The position numbers and the translations under genes are program-made. DNA of 64,000 bases from Brassica napus (taxonomy: Eukaryota; Streptophyta; Magnoliopsida; Brassicales; Brassicaceae): contig NC_063445.1 in assembly GCF_020379485.1 (NCBI RefSeq), positions 53,779,422-53,843,421 on the forward strand. Reading direction: 5' to 3'. The first letter of the stretch is position 1. Each line of letters starts with the position of its first letter. Below, piece by piece: positions 33,700-44,534 of this stretch. The notes beneath the pieces were generated by a model, which was not told where the DNA came from, ran no database searches, and saw only the letters and a program-made list of their open reading frames with translations.

Positions 33700-34689
33700 C
33701 GATAGATCATTCATTTTCACTTCTCACTTCTAAAGCTAGGGTTTCGTTCTCTCCCTGGCGATTTTTCGTGCGACGCGATAGCCGGATCATTTTCTCTTCT
33801 TTCTTCGATCTAATCGACGTCATACTCTCTCGTAGACGATCTGAGGTGAGTATCCACTAGTTTCACCGATTGATTCAATCGTTTGGGGTCGAAAGCGTTT
33901 TAGGTTAAAAATCAATTTGGGGGTTTTGATTTATGGTTTTGGGGGTTTTGTCGTAGGGTTCGAAATCGAAAAGGGGGTATAGATTTCTGGTTTAAAATCG
34001 TCATGCGGGTACGTTTATTTGGGATTTGTAATCGATTTAGTTTATAGTTAGGGTTCTAAAAGGAATCATTTTTTCTGATGCAGATGGATCCCGCAGCAGA
34101 GATAAGAGATTCAAAGAGGACAAAGGAGTACATCAACATGCTCTCTTCTGTGGCTGATTCAGAGTACGGGATTCCGACGAGGTGTCCCTGTGGTGGCAGT
34201 ATCATTCACGAGGTTCGTGGGAAGGATGACTACGACACTATTCCTGGGAAGCGGTTCTTCACCTGCAAAAACTACGAGGTACGGTTGTTCTTAATTGTAT
34301 TTTGAATTTTTTATTTTTTTAAACGAGATTGATTATTGATTCAAATTTTTTTTTCTCTTCTTACCAAGGCTGATGGGTTTCATTATCGTCAGCCTTGGGT
34401 CATTGGTGTCGAGGAGCAGATCGAATGCCTCACTAAGCGTCTGGAGGAGGTGGAGGTGGTGATAAAGTGGGTGCCGGAGGTCAATAACCACATTCAGAGA
34501 CTGGAGGTAACTAGATTCTAATTTGATTTCAATTTTGTAAAATATTTCTTAATTTTTTATGCATTGACTAACATTGTATGATTGTTCTTTCATGTACAGG
34601 CAGAGGTTGATAACCTCACTGGGCAGGTTTATAACCTCTCTATGCTGGTTGAGGTCTTGGAGAAGCTCTGCTTCGACTTAAAACAAAAG
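33700..34689 (+). CDS. GRF-type zinc-finger protein with coiled coil (spliced, 3' end uncertain)
   Basis: A 5' leader ends at a GTGAGT donor (33846) and the intron closes at CTGATGCAG (34083), so coding starts at ATG 34084 (MDPAAEIRDSKRTKEY). Coding exons are 34084-34278, 34369-34506 and 34600-34689, all with GT-AG junctions and phase 0. The first holds a GRF finger, CPCGGSIIHEV...KRFFTCKNYE, continued by GFHYRQPW in the second. The rest is an amphipathic helix (EEQIECLTKRLEEVEVV, EVDNLTGQVYNLSMLVEVLEKL). A donor at 34690 suggests a further exon I could not place. GRF fingers bind nucleic acid; small GRF-coiled-coil proteins are common in crucifers, and this one lies inside a Harbinger element, so it may be captured. 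Function unknown. Confidence 0.65.
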
Positions 34690-35145
34690 GTAACCCTTAC
34701 TCTACACTGGTTAACTACAGTGGTAGCTAGCTAGAGTTTAACCACACTTAGTTGAGTTTTAAAAATTATAGGTAGTTGCGTATTCAATGGTAGTGAATGG
34801 TTGTATATCAAATCGGTGTAGTTGAGTTTTTAAAATTTATTTGATGTTCATTCAATGATATCTGTGTAGTTATACCTATGTTGTACTTGTTATAGAGTCA
34901 TTAAAACACACACACCAAACACTAAAACAAGTATAGAGTAATTAAAACACACACAACAAACAGACACACGAAAAAACAAACACACACACCATACTTAAAC
35001 TAGTTTAATCAATGCTTGGTAGTTAGACAAACACACACACGTAATCAATTTGTTGTACTTTCTAACACTAAAACTAGTATTAAAACATAGGCATGATCCA
35101 CATCTCAAAACACACCAAACTTTTAAAACTTCTATCTAAAACTAA
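34690..35145. other. Spacer between Harbinger genes
   Basis: AT-rich with CA-rich microsatellite-like text (ACACACACC, 34908-35040). It probably holds the promoter of the next ORF. No exon assigned. Confidence 0.5.
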
Positions 35146-35910
35146 ATGGAACCAATTTCCCTTAACTCTCACGGGTTCGTTAACCTCCTTGCCTCCCAGA
35201 GCAGTCAACCAATAGATATTGGTTGTTCTGAGGTTCCAAAACCTACGGAAAGGCGGAAGTGGACAACCAAAGAAGATGTAGTGCTGATCAGTGCTTGGTT
35301 GAACACCAGCAAGGATCCAATCGTGAGTAATGAGCAGAAGGCTGGCTCATTTTGGAAGCGCATAGAGGAGTGTGTGAATGCAAGCCCTCTGTTCGTTGGC
35401 TCCGTTCCTAGGGAGTGGAGTCAATGTAAGCAGAGGTGGGGTAGGGTTAATGAACAGGTTTGCAAGTTCGTGAGATGTCACGAAGCTGCTTTGAAGAAGC
35501 AAGCCAGTGGACAAACTGAGAATGATGTCATGAAGGCGGCTCATGACATCTTCTTTAATGACTACAATGCCAAGTTCACTCTTGAACATTGTTGGAGGGA
35601 GCTTCGGTTTGATCAAAAATGGAGATCCCACACTTCGACACGAGATGGTACAAAGGAGAAGAGGAAGGAACCTGCGGAGGAGGTGGGTGGCGAGGAAGAT
35701 GTTAGGCCTCCCGGTGTGAAGGCTTCCAAAGCAGCAAAACGCAAGAAATACTTCAATGAACCAGCGTTTGATCAGATAGAGAGCATTTTAGAGGCAAAGA
35801 ATAACTTATCCAAACACAAACTCCTAGATAGGTTGCTAGGAAAAAATGCAGAAACTCTTTCTGATCAAGAAAGAGCTCTAAAAAACAAACTCATTTCAGA
35901 AATGCTTTAA
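35146..35910 (+). CDS. Harbinger ORF1-type Myb/SANT-like (NAM-associated) protein
   Basis: A 254-aa uninterrupted ORF with ATG at 35146. Residues about 35-115 form a trihelix/Myb-like domain (RRKWTTKEDVVLISAWLNTSKDP, WKRIEECVN, SQCKQRWGRVNEQVCKF). The tail resembles the NAM-associated C-terminal region of plant Harbinger ORF1 proteins (basic KASKAAKRKKYF, then a leucine-rich helix). Such proteins are often mislabelled glutathione S-transferase T3-like. In PIF/Harbinger the Myb-like protein binds the transposase and the element ends and carries the transposase to the nucleus. It lies 1.2 kb upstream of the transposase on the same strand, with its own non-coding gaps, consistent with separate transcripts. 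The frame looks intact. Confidence 0.85.
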   Translation: MEPISLNSHGFVNLLASQSSQPIDIGCSEVPKPTERRKWTTKEDVVLISAWLNTSKDPIVSNEQKAGSFWKRIEECVNASPLFVGSVPREWSQCKQRWGRVNEQVCKFVRCHEAALKKQASGQTENDVMKAAHDIFFNDYNAKFTLEHCWRELRFDQKWRSHTSTRDGTKEKRKEPAEEVGGEEDVRPPGVKASKAAKRKKYFNEPAFDQIESILEAKNNLSKHKLLDRLLGKNAETLSDQERALKNKLISEML

Positions 35911-37150
35911 CGTGGTGAGTGGAAGCTTTTTTGTGCATTTATCAGTTGGTTAATCGTTTGATTTTTCTTGTTTCACTCTCTTGTGCTTTATGTTTTAGCT
36001 GTTGTATTTTCACATTGTTTGAATATGTTTTGGTTTATGTATATTGATAATGTTTGTATATGTTTTGGTATCTAGATTATTGATATGTATCTGTTTTTCT
36101 TTGTAGGTCACGGGTTCAAGGAGGAGGATGCGTGTGGACGTGGTTGTAGGTCTCGGTTTCTTTATGTATCATATCAAGTCACTGGTAAGGTTGATGGTTA
36201 TAGTAGTATTATGTCAGATTGAATCACGGGAGAGTGTAGTATTTTGTATGTTTCTACACTCGTTTTAGGACCTTCGGTTAATATGGGTGTATGTACCCAC
36301 AGGATGTGTTTTCAAGTCACGGGTGTATGTCCCCACGACTTGCCTTTTCAACTCACGGGTGTATGTACCCGAGCAACTTGACTCATGTATCTCTATATAT
36401 ATAAACTATGTCTTTCTATTATTTTTGTGCATCAAAGTGTTTCACAATAGTTGTAAACTTGAAAACCAAAACTTCTAAACTTGTAAACTTCGTTGATACA
36501 CTTGCTTTGATACACTCATCACTTGCTTTGATACACTCATCAACCATCACCACTTGCTCTGATACACTTTTCATCCATCACCACGGGGGTTCACCACGAT
36601 TGCATAGACATCACCAACTCTACTTGTCAAAAACCAATCCATAGAGGTAAAATATGAACTTTTCTTTTGTTTTTATGAGGCAACAATGTCATTTACCATA
36701 TAGAAAAGAAAAAAAATGAATTCTATTAAAAAAAATTATAATCCCTTTTGTTTATGAAAAAAAAAATGAACTATAACTTTAAAATCAAAAAAAAAATTCT
36801 AAAAAAGATAAACATACCATATAGAAAAGAAAAAAAATTGAATTATATGAAAAAAATATTATACTCCCTTTTGTTTATGAAAAAAAAAATGAACTATAAC
36901 TTTAAAATCCAAAAAACATTTCTAAAAAAGATAAACATACCATATAGAAAAGAAAAAAAATGAATTATATGAAAAAAATATTATACTCCCTTTTGTTTAT
37001 GAAAAAAAAAATGAACTATAACTTTTAAATCCAAAAAACAATTCTAAAAAAGATAAACATACCATATAGAAAAGAAAAGAAAAATGAATTCTATGAAAAA
37101 AAAATTAACTATAAGTTTTTCTTTTGTAGCAAGAAAAATATCAATCAACA
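35911..37150. repeat. Repeat-rich spacer between the two Harbinger genes
   Basis: Three ~36-bp units starting GGGTGTATGTACCC lie at 36284-36390, CTTTGATACACTCATCA-type units at 36500-36575, and four ~121-bp units (marker ACCATATAGAAAAG at 36697, 36818, 36939 and 37061) at 36690-37100. ORFs here are repeat artefacts. The 3' part probably includes the transposase promoter or leader. Confidence 0.8.
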
Positions 37151-38419
37151 ATGTCTTCCTCATCAAGCGATGAAGCAGATAAAGCTTTTGATGAAATGGT
37201 CGACAAAGTTGTTGATAATTTCATAGACACAGTAGTTGATGGTCAAACCAACTACCGGAAGAAACGAGCTAATATCGAAAGAGATCGAGAGCGAGGACAC
37301 AATCAACTATGGAAAGACTATTTCATGGAAAATCCAACATACCCACCTGAAATGTTTAGGAGACGTTTTCGAATGAACAAACCACTGTTCCTTCGCATTG
37401 TCGAGCGTCTAAGTAGTGAAGTTCCATACTTTCAGCAAACAAGAGATGCTGCGGGAAGGTACGGGCTTTCTCCCCTTCAAAAGTGTACGGCAGCTATACG
37501 TATGCTCGCATATGGTCAGTCGGGAGATACATATGACGAATATCTCCGACTTGGTGACAGTACATCACGTTTATGTTTGGCAAATTTCACTGATGCAATA
37601 ATACAGTTGTTTGGAGATGAGTATCTACGAAGACCTACACCCGAGGATCTTCAACGATTACTCGATGTTGGAGAGGTACGGGGGTTTCCGGGGATGATAG
37701 GCAGCATCGACTGTATGCACTGGGAGTGGAAAAACTGTCCAACGGCTTGGAAAGGTCAGTTCACACGTGGTTCAGGAAAGCCGACAATTGTCTTAGAAGC
37801 TGTTGCATCACAAGATCTTTGGATATGGCACGCATTTTTCAGCTTACCAGGTACCCTCAACGATATCAATGTTCTAGATCGGTCACGTGTTTTTGATGAC
37901 ATCTTACATGGTCGAGCACCTAAAGTTAAGTTCAAGGTCAACAACCACACTTATCGTATGGCCTACTATCTTACTGGCGGAATTTATCCAAATTGGGCAA
38001 CATTTATCCAATTTATCCCACTTCCTCAAGGTCGTAAAGCCGAGAAATTTGCTGAAAAGCAAGAATCCGCCAGAAAAGATGTCGAACGGGCTTTTGGAAT
38101 ATTGCAATCGAGGTTTGCAATTGTTAAAAACCCAGCTCTACAATGGGACAAGGCAAAGATAGGAAAGATAATGAAAACTTGTGTCATATTGCACAATATG
38201 ATAGTAGAGAACGAACGACACGGATACGCTCAAATTAATACATCTGAGTTTGAGTCAGGAGAGTCCAGCAGAAGTTCAAGGGTGAGAAGCAGAGATAGTA
38301 TTCATGTCGGTGATATGTTAGGCATCCGCAGAGAAGTTCGAGATTTAGAGAAGCATGCTCGATTGAAAGCTGATTTAGTGGAAAATATTTGGCAAAAATT
38401 TGGTGATGAAGATGAATAA
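37151..38419 (+). CDS. PIF/Harbinger DDE transposase (ALP1-like)
   Basis: A 422-aa ORF, full length for the family and free of stops. The N-terminal half carries the helix-turn-helix region (FRRRFRMNKPLFLRIV, LQKCTAAIRMLAYG). The DDE catalytic domain shows D187 in SIDCMHWEW, D238 in GTLNDINVLDRS and E312 in DVERAFGILQSRF. The MHWEW and ERAFG contexts are diagnostic of plant Harbinger transposases and of the domesticated ALP1 proteins. It would cut and join element ends at TTA/TAA sites together with the Myb-like partner encoded upstream. I chose the ATG at 37151 (MSSSSSDEADKAFDEM), the usual start. All three catalytic acids are present, so it may be active; position inside a bounded element argues against a domesticated host gene. 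Confidence 0.92.
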   Translation: MSSSSSDEADKAFDEMVDKVVDNFIDTVVDGQTNYRKKRANIERDRERGHNQLWKDYFMENPTYPPEMFRRRFRMNKPLFLRIVERLSSEVPYFQQTRDAAGRYGLSPLQKCTAAIRMLAYGQSGDTYDEYLRLGDSTSRLCLANFTDAIIQLFGDEYLRRPTPEDLQRLLDVGEVRGFPGMIGSIDCMHWEWKNCPTAWKGQFTRGSGKPTIVLEAVASQDLWIWHAFFSLPGTLNDINVLDRSRVFDDILHGRAPKVKFKVNNHTYRMAYYLTGGIYPNWATFIQFIPLPQGRKAEKFAEKQESARKDVERAFGILQSRFAIVKNPALQWDKAKIGKIMKTCVILHNMIVENERHGYAQINTSEFESGESSRSSRVRSRDSIHVGDMLGIRREVRDLEKHARLKADLVENIWQKFGDEDE

Positions 38420-38698
38420 GCTTTGTATGTTTTTGAATTTCTCTATTTATGTAATCTACTCTTAATGTATTGAATAAAAAAATATCAAAATTTTATAATA
38501 TATTTTAATATTTTATTCATGTATTCTGAATTATTTCTAATTTTTTTTAATTTATATTATTATTTTATTCCTATGAACTCATTCTTCGGATTCACTAATG
38601 CGGAAAACAAAAAAATACAGATTCATAACTATTTATGGTCCCACCAAAAAATATTAAAAAAAATTGGGTGAAGATGTTCACCAATGCTCATGCTTTTA

Positions 38699-38843
38699 TA
38701 TAGTAAGCCCACTTTGACAAAAACAGAACACATTCTCTCTCTCCTCCTTTTCTCGTTACTCTCTCTCTAACTCTTTCCTATTACTCTCTCTCACTGGTTC
38801 ACCAGGAAGAAATTGTGTCTTATTAGTGCTGCATGTGCTTACG
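38699..38843 (+). promoter_or_regulatory. Short 5' flank and leader of the sugar transporter gene
   Basis: Only about 145 bp separate the Harbinger right end from the start codon. It has TATATAG at the junction (38697-38703) and CT-rich leader repeats (CTCTCTCTCTCC, TTACTCTCTCTC, 38735-38790), typical of plant 5' UTRs. No other promoter element identified. Confidence 0.5.
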
Positions 38844-40535
38844 ATGGTGGCGGTGAAAGAAGAAAAAAACTTAGAAGAAGGGCTTTTAAAGCTCAAGAAC
38901 CAAAACGAGGCTTCAGGATGTCGTATTACTGCCTGTGTTATCCTCAGCACTTTCGTAGCCATCTGTGGCTCCTTCTCCTTTGGAGTTTCTGTTAGTTTCT
39001 TTTACTTTGCCTCTTTTCCTTTTTTCAAAAATATATTTACAAAATAAATATTATATACTATACTTAAGCAAAAACTGAAAGATTGACAGTGTTTATGGAG
39101 CCAAAATTCCATTATGGTAAACTCTTAAAGTCTGTTTGTTTGTTTTTTCTTTGCAGGTTGGTTATACTTCAGGTGCTGAGGTTGGAATGATGAAAGATAT
39201 GGGTCTCTCTATCGCAGAAGTATGTCTCTCTTTTATTCCTTATTTTCTACTGTTTCTATAAACAAATATTAGAGTGAGCCCAGTCATAAACTGTGATTAG
39301 CAGCAGAGATCGTTCGACTTATGTATATAAGTACAACTGGATCAGGTTAACACGTCACAACTAATTTAATTAACTCCGTATTATATATTTGTATATCTTT
39401 TTCATTCATTCAAACCGAATTAGTTAACCCATCAACTCTAATGAAAAAAAAAATATTGTCGTTATCTCAAATGGTGAAGTTTATTTTACGTGTGGTTCAC
39501 TTCCATTAAAAACCTCTTTTGTTTTTTGTTAACTTCCTCCTTTTTAGCTTTAAAATAATGTAATCATTTATAATAATATCCCCTAATACATGGAGTTAAT
39601 GAAATCATACAAAGATAGTTACATTTATTAATATATCTACGGATCTACCTCTGGTGGCCAGCCGGCCACACTATCGTCTACGACAATAGAAATTTTTTAA
39701 AATATATATATTTAAATGCTTTTACTTAATATTTCATATAATATCAGGTAGAATTCACGACTAAAACAAAATTATTTCTAAATATATCAACCATTCCTTT
39801 TCTGGTTTATTATAGTACCGTTCGATCATTTGTTTCTATTTCATTCTGTTTAATGAATAGATGACTTACAAGTTTTTCTAGCTTTAACATAATATCCCAC
39901 TAAAAATTCTACTCGTGCAATTTATATTTTGATGAATATTGAGTATTTTTAATCAATTTTTCAGTTTTCAGCGTTTGGTTCGTTCTCGACGTTGGGAGCA
40001 ACATTCGGTGCGCTGTTCAGCGGTAAAATGGCGATCATGCTAGGAAGAAAAGGGGTAATTACATTTTTCTCTTTTCATAATCTTAAAACATTGTTATGAT
40101 CAAATTTTCCCATTTAAGAAAGAACAGAAAAATCTTATAAGAATACAAAGAAAGGAAACTTATTTCCTACTAGAAATGTATATTTCTATTTGCTACTAAT
40201 TACATTTTTCTTCTTTATTTTAAGACGATGTGGGTCTCCGATATACTCTGCATCACCGGTTGGCTGTGCATCGCTTTCGCTAAGGTATTAAAAGATTTTT
40301 CATCACAGACATATGGGTCATAGATCATTATTTTATTTTTATTTTTTTGCTAAAAAGATCATTATTTTTTGAAAAATAATCAAACAATTTATCTTATGGT
40401 TAAATAAACCCAATCTTTTGCTATGCTTGACTGGAACATAATAGGATGTGTTGTGGCTGAACATCGGAAGATTCTCATCAGGGATAGGACTCGGTTTGAT
40501 TAGCTACGTGGTAATTAACTTGTCAACTATTATTA

Positions 40536-40577
<42 letters not shown>

Positions 40578-43521
40578 TTTAAAATAACACTTATGATGGA
40601 TGTACCAAGCAGGTACCCGTCTACGTAGCAGAAATTACGCCGAAACATGTTCGCGGCACATTTACCTTTTCAAATCAGGTATCTTTTCTTTCTCAAAACC
40701 AGCCAAATTGTGGCATTGTGGGAATATATATGCGCTTTTCAAAGATATAAAAGTTTTAAAAGAATACAAAAAATATTTCACCAAAAAATGAGGATGTTTC
40801 GTTTAAAAATATTTATTAATATTTTATTATCTTCAGGTAAAACTAATGAAACTTAGGATCCGACTGAATGTCATAAATAGCGTTATATTTTTACCGAGAA
40901 ATACATTTATTCTCACTCAGCTAAATTCATATCAATCAGGATGAAAACTTTTCACCTATCTTTTCGCTAATAACTATTTAAATAGAATAAAAGTGTTTAT
41001 TTTGTTCTCCTTGCTATGTGAAGAAAAAATCGTGTTGCGCTGGATGTGATATTTCCTTTTTCTTTCGTTGTTATTTTATTTCTCTAATGTTACTCCCAAT
41101 TTCACTATATTAATTACTCCAAGTTACTTTTGTAGTTACCAATCACGCTCTTAATATGATAATAGTATGATTCTGTATAACCTGAAAGTTTCAATCAAAA
41201 TATCCCAAATATTGACTGACCCTTTTGAATTCTCGTGTGACTAATTATTGTAGCTTCTTCAAAACTGTGGACTCGCCATGGTTTATTTTTGTGGGAATTT
41301 CATCAACTGGAGGATGATGGCTTTACTAGGTAAAACTAATTATTATTTCATAATCAACATGGAAGTGATGTTAAAATACGAAAGAAAATGGTATATAGTA
41401 GAGTGTAGAAATCTAATATTTTATCGTTTTAGGTGCTTTACCCTGCTTCATTCAAGGAATCGGTTTATTCTTCGTACCAGAGTCCCCAAGATGGCTGGTT
41501 GGTTAATTTTTGTTTTTTTTTTTTGTATATTTCGTAAGAAACCCACTAACCATGAACCTTAATTAAATTATCTCAATTTTAAAAGGCAAAAGCTGGTACG
41601 GATAAAGAACTAGAAAATTCACTGCTCCGGCTTAGAGGGAGAGATGCTGATATCTCAAGTGAAGCCTCGGAGATTCAAGTGAGTTTTACTATAATATATG
41701 CTTTTTAATATATCTTCATTCATCGACAAAAGGTAATCTAGAGCGAGAGCTCGAATGATTTTTGTTTTGTTTTGTTTTAAGGTTATGACCAAAATGCTGG
41801 AAAGTGATTCGAAGTCGAGTTTCAGTGATTTGTTGCAGAGAAAGTATAGACACACTCTCGTGGTATAGTTTTAATATATGCTGTAAAATTAAGTATATAA
41901 ATTAGTTTCTAGACTATAGTTTTTGTATTTATTTGCACGGACATGCATTGTTATTCCTCAGGTAGGAATCGGGCTAATGTTAATACAACAATTCTCAGGG
42001 AGTACTGCTGTATTATGTTATGCAAACACCATTTTTAGAAAAGCTGGTAAGAATAATTAAGTTTATATATATACACACACTATCATATTCAAATTATTAT
42101 ATATTTTTCATGATGAGGAGAGATAAGTTAAATATTTACCATGAGTTCTCTTTTGCTTTAATAATTAGCTTTTGGCTGAAACAGGTTTTTCGGTGGCCAT
42201 TGGATCGACACTGTTAGGCATCTTCGTGGTAAGTATATACACTTGTTCAATGTTCAGAAAAAAGTACTATATACAGTTGTCTTTTCATAATTTTAATTGA
42301 CTACATTTATACCATATTTAAGTGAAAATCAAACCATCTTCTTATAAATCAGTTGTTATTCAACTACAGAACTATTTTGATGTTTGCGATATTTTGTTGG
42401 GCCAAACTTCTTCAAACAACTTTATAAACTAAGAATTTCTATTTAATATTTTATTATCATAATTTCCATTTTTTTGTGGCTATTCGCAGGTACCAAAAGC
42501 CATGATTGGTCTAATTCTTGTTGATAAATGGGGGAGACGGCCCCTGTTGTTGGTGAGCACGTTTCTGAATTTTCAAATTAGGCCAATCATTTATCATAGA
42601 AACTACAAAGTTGTTTAATTCTGGTTTTTATTCTGAAAATTATAGACTTCAGCGTCTGGGATGTGCTTGTTTTGCATGTTTATTGGGCTCGCCTTCACAT
42701 TACAGGTTCTTTTTTTAACTGGCTTTCTTCACTTTACAGGTTATTTTACATTTATATATATATATATATATTACTATCTTTTTTTTTGATCAAATATATA
42801 TTACTATCTATTCTATTATTAACTAATGTTTTGTATATGGTATGAGCAGAAAATGCAATTGCTTTTGGAACTAACTCCAGTATTCACGTTTATATGCGTT
42901 ACGGTAAAACAGTTGCTCTACTTTTCACACTGTCATCAAAAAAATATTTTTGGTTTCTTATACAAATAAAACGTAATTAAATTTTGATTTTCTTTCTTTG
43001 GCAGCTGTATATTGCATCCTATGCAATAGGCGTGGGAGGCCTCCCTTGGGTAATTATGTCTGAGGTACATGAACTTATTTTGTAGAAAATAGTATGCCAA
43101 TTTTTTTTAAAAAAAAATTAAGTAACATTTGTATGATTTTTAATGTGTGCAGGTATTTCCAATGAATATAAAAGTAACAGCGGGGAGTATAGTTACATTG
43201 GCCTCATGGTCAAGTAGTTCTATCGTCACTTACGCTTTCAACTTTCTGTTTGAATGGAGCACTCAAGGTATAATTTTCTTCTTATTAAATTATGTAGTGT
43301 ATATATATATATATATTAATAAATTAAATTTTATAGAGAATTCTATAATTTAACTTTGATTAATAAAAATTTACATAATAGGAACATTTTACATATTCGG
43401 CGCCGTCGGAGGAGCAGCACTAGTTTTTATCTGGTTTCTCGTTCCGGAAACGAAAGGATTATCACTTGAGGAAATACAACTTTCGCTTATTCGCGAGCCC
43501 GACGAAATAAATCATACGTAG
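38844..43521 (+). CDS. ERD6-like monosaccharide transporter (MFS), 18 exons
   Basis: Eighteen GT-AG exons join without a stop into a ~474-aa protein: 38844-38990, 39157-39219, 39965-40054, 40225-40284, 40445-40510, 40613-40678, 41254-41329, 41433-41497, 41586-41678, 41782-41862, 41962-42046, 42185-42228, 42490-42552, 42646-42705, 42850-42903, 43005-43064, 43153-43267, 43382-43521. Phases agree throughout. It is a 12-helix major facilitator with family motifs: GRKGTMWV, the [16 protein letters not shown] segment, PESPRWL before the central loop, [24 protein letters not shown], and [12 protein letters not shown] at the C-terminus. ERD6-like proteins export monosaccharides (glucose) from the vacuole by proton coupling. 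From memory the closest Arabidopsis relatives are in the At3g05150-At3g05165 cluster. The ATG at 38844 gives [15 protein letters not shown], the expected acidic N-terminus. The gene looks functional. Confidence 0.93.
40539..40574. repeat. (TA)n microsatellite in intron 5
   Basis: About 18 TA units inside the intron between exons 5 and 6 of the transporter; likely length-variable. Confidence 0.95.
42752..42770. repeat. (TA)n microsatellite in intron 14
   Basis: About nine TA units within the transporter intron. Confidence 0.9.
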
Positions 43522-43572
43522 ACTAAAATGCCTACCCTTTCATTGTAATATATAAAATTATTGAACTCGGTG

Positions 43573-43815
43573 TTTATGATCAGTGGCGGACCCACTAAGG
43601 CTGTAGGGGGGTCAAATGACACCCCTAAAATGATCAAGTACATTAATTTGGATATGGTTTGTCTAAGAATTTCTAGTCAGATTAGTTGCTCTCTTCACAT
43701 TGACACCCCCAAAGACCAAGGTTCAAAGCCCCTTGACACCTTTTTTTTTTTTTAAGAACTGTATATATAAATGACCCCGGTTAAATATTACGCTGGGTCC
43801 GCCACTGTTTATGAT
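43573..43815. mobile_element. 227-bp hAT-like MITE just downstream of the transporter
   Basis: Ends CAGTGGCGGACCCA and TGGGTCCGCCACTG are perfect 14-bp inverted repeats. TTTATGAT is duplicated on both sides (43573-43580, 43808-43815). Internal T-run, no coding. It lies 52 bp after the transporter stop, so it may supply 3' UTR sequence. Confidence 0.9.
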
Positions 43816-43870
43816 ACTCATCAAGAAAGAATACTATTTTAGTTTTCATTGACCGCTTGTATATATGTTC

Positions 43871-44534
43871 ATTCGTACTAGGCATGGGTATAAAAACCGA
43901 AAACCGAAAACCGAACCAGAACCGAACCGAAAAACTGAATCCGAAACCGAACCAAAATTCAAAAATAACCGAACGGTTCATATATTTCTATAACCGAAAA
44001 ACCGGAACCGAACCGAGAACCGAATGGATACCCGAATATCCAAAATAAAATTTATATACCTAAAAATATTAATTAAATAAAGTATTGAAAATACTAAATA
44101 TTCAAAACTTACTTCTTATATACCGAACTATCCAAAAAATCGAAATACTCTAATATTTTTTTTATCTAGAGTATTTTAAATTATTCAAATTATCCTAAAG
44201 AACCGAATTACGCGAATTTATCCAAAATATTAAAATTTATCTGAATTACCCGATTGATATCCGAAAAATCTCTAATAAATTGTTTTTGCCCTGAATTATC
44301 CAAAATTAACCGAAAAAACCGAAACAAAACCGTAACTGAATTGGAACCACAAATTTATCGGATATTAGTCGGTTCTAATAATAGTTATCGAAACCGACCC
44401 GAAACCGAAAAGAACCGAACCGGATCCGAACCGAATTTCATAGATAACCGAACAATTTCTATATCCTTATAACCGAAAAACCCGAACACCAAAAGAACCG
44501 AACCGAAAACCGAACGCACAGGCCTAATTCGTAT
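43871..44534. mobile_element. Non-autonomous hAT element, AACCGAA-rich
   Basis: Ends TAGGCATGGGTATAAA and, in reverse complement, TAGGCCTGTGCGTTCGG. Flanking ATTCGTAC / ATTCGTAT is an 8-bp duplication with one mismatch. The 648-bp interior is made of AACCGAA and ATCCGAA variants, and the family resembles 30167-30980. No transposase. Confidence 0.85.

Larger units (their letters stand above)
33499..38698 (+). mobile_element. PIF/Harbinger DNA transposon, apparently complete
   Basis: TTA lies on both sides (33499-33501, 38696-38698), the 3-bp target duplication of the superfamily. The ends GAGCTTCCGCATCGACGG and, in reverse complement, AAGCATGAGCATTGGTGA align as imperfect inverted repeats around a shared GCAT. 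Between them on the plus strand lie a Myb/SANT-like ORF and a DDE transposase, the two proteins Harbinger needs, plus a GRF zinc-finger gene at the left. Element length is about 5.2 kb. The ends are inferred from weak repeats; the gene content is firm. Confidence 0.7.

Noticed and set aside
36748..36963. Lys-rich ORF
   Set aside because: It spans two units of a 121-bp A-rich tandem repeat.
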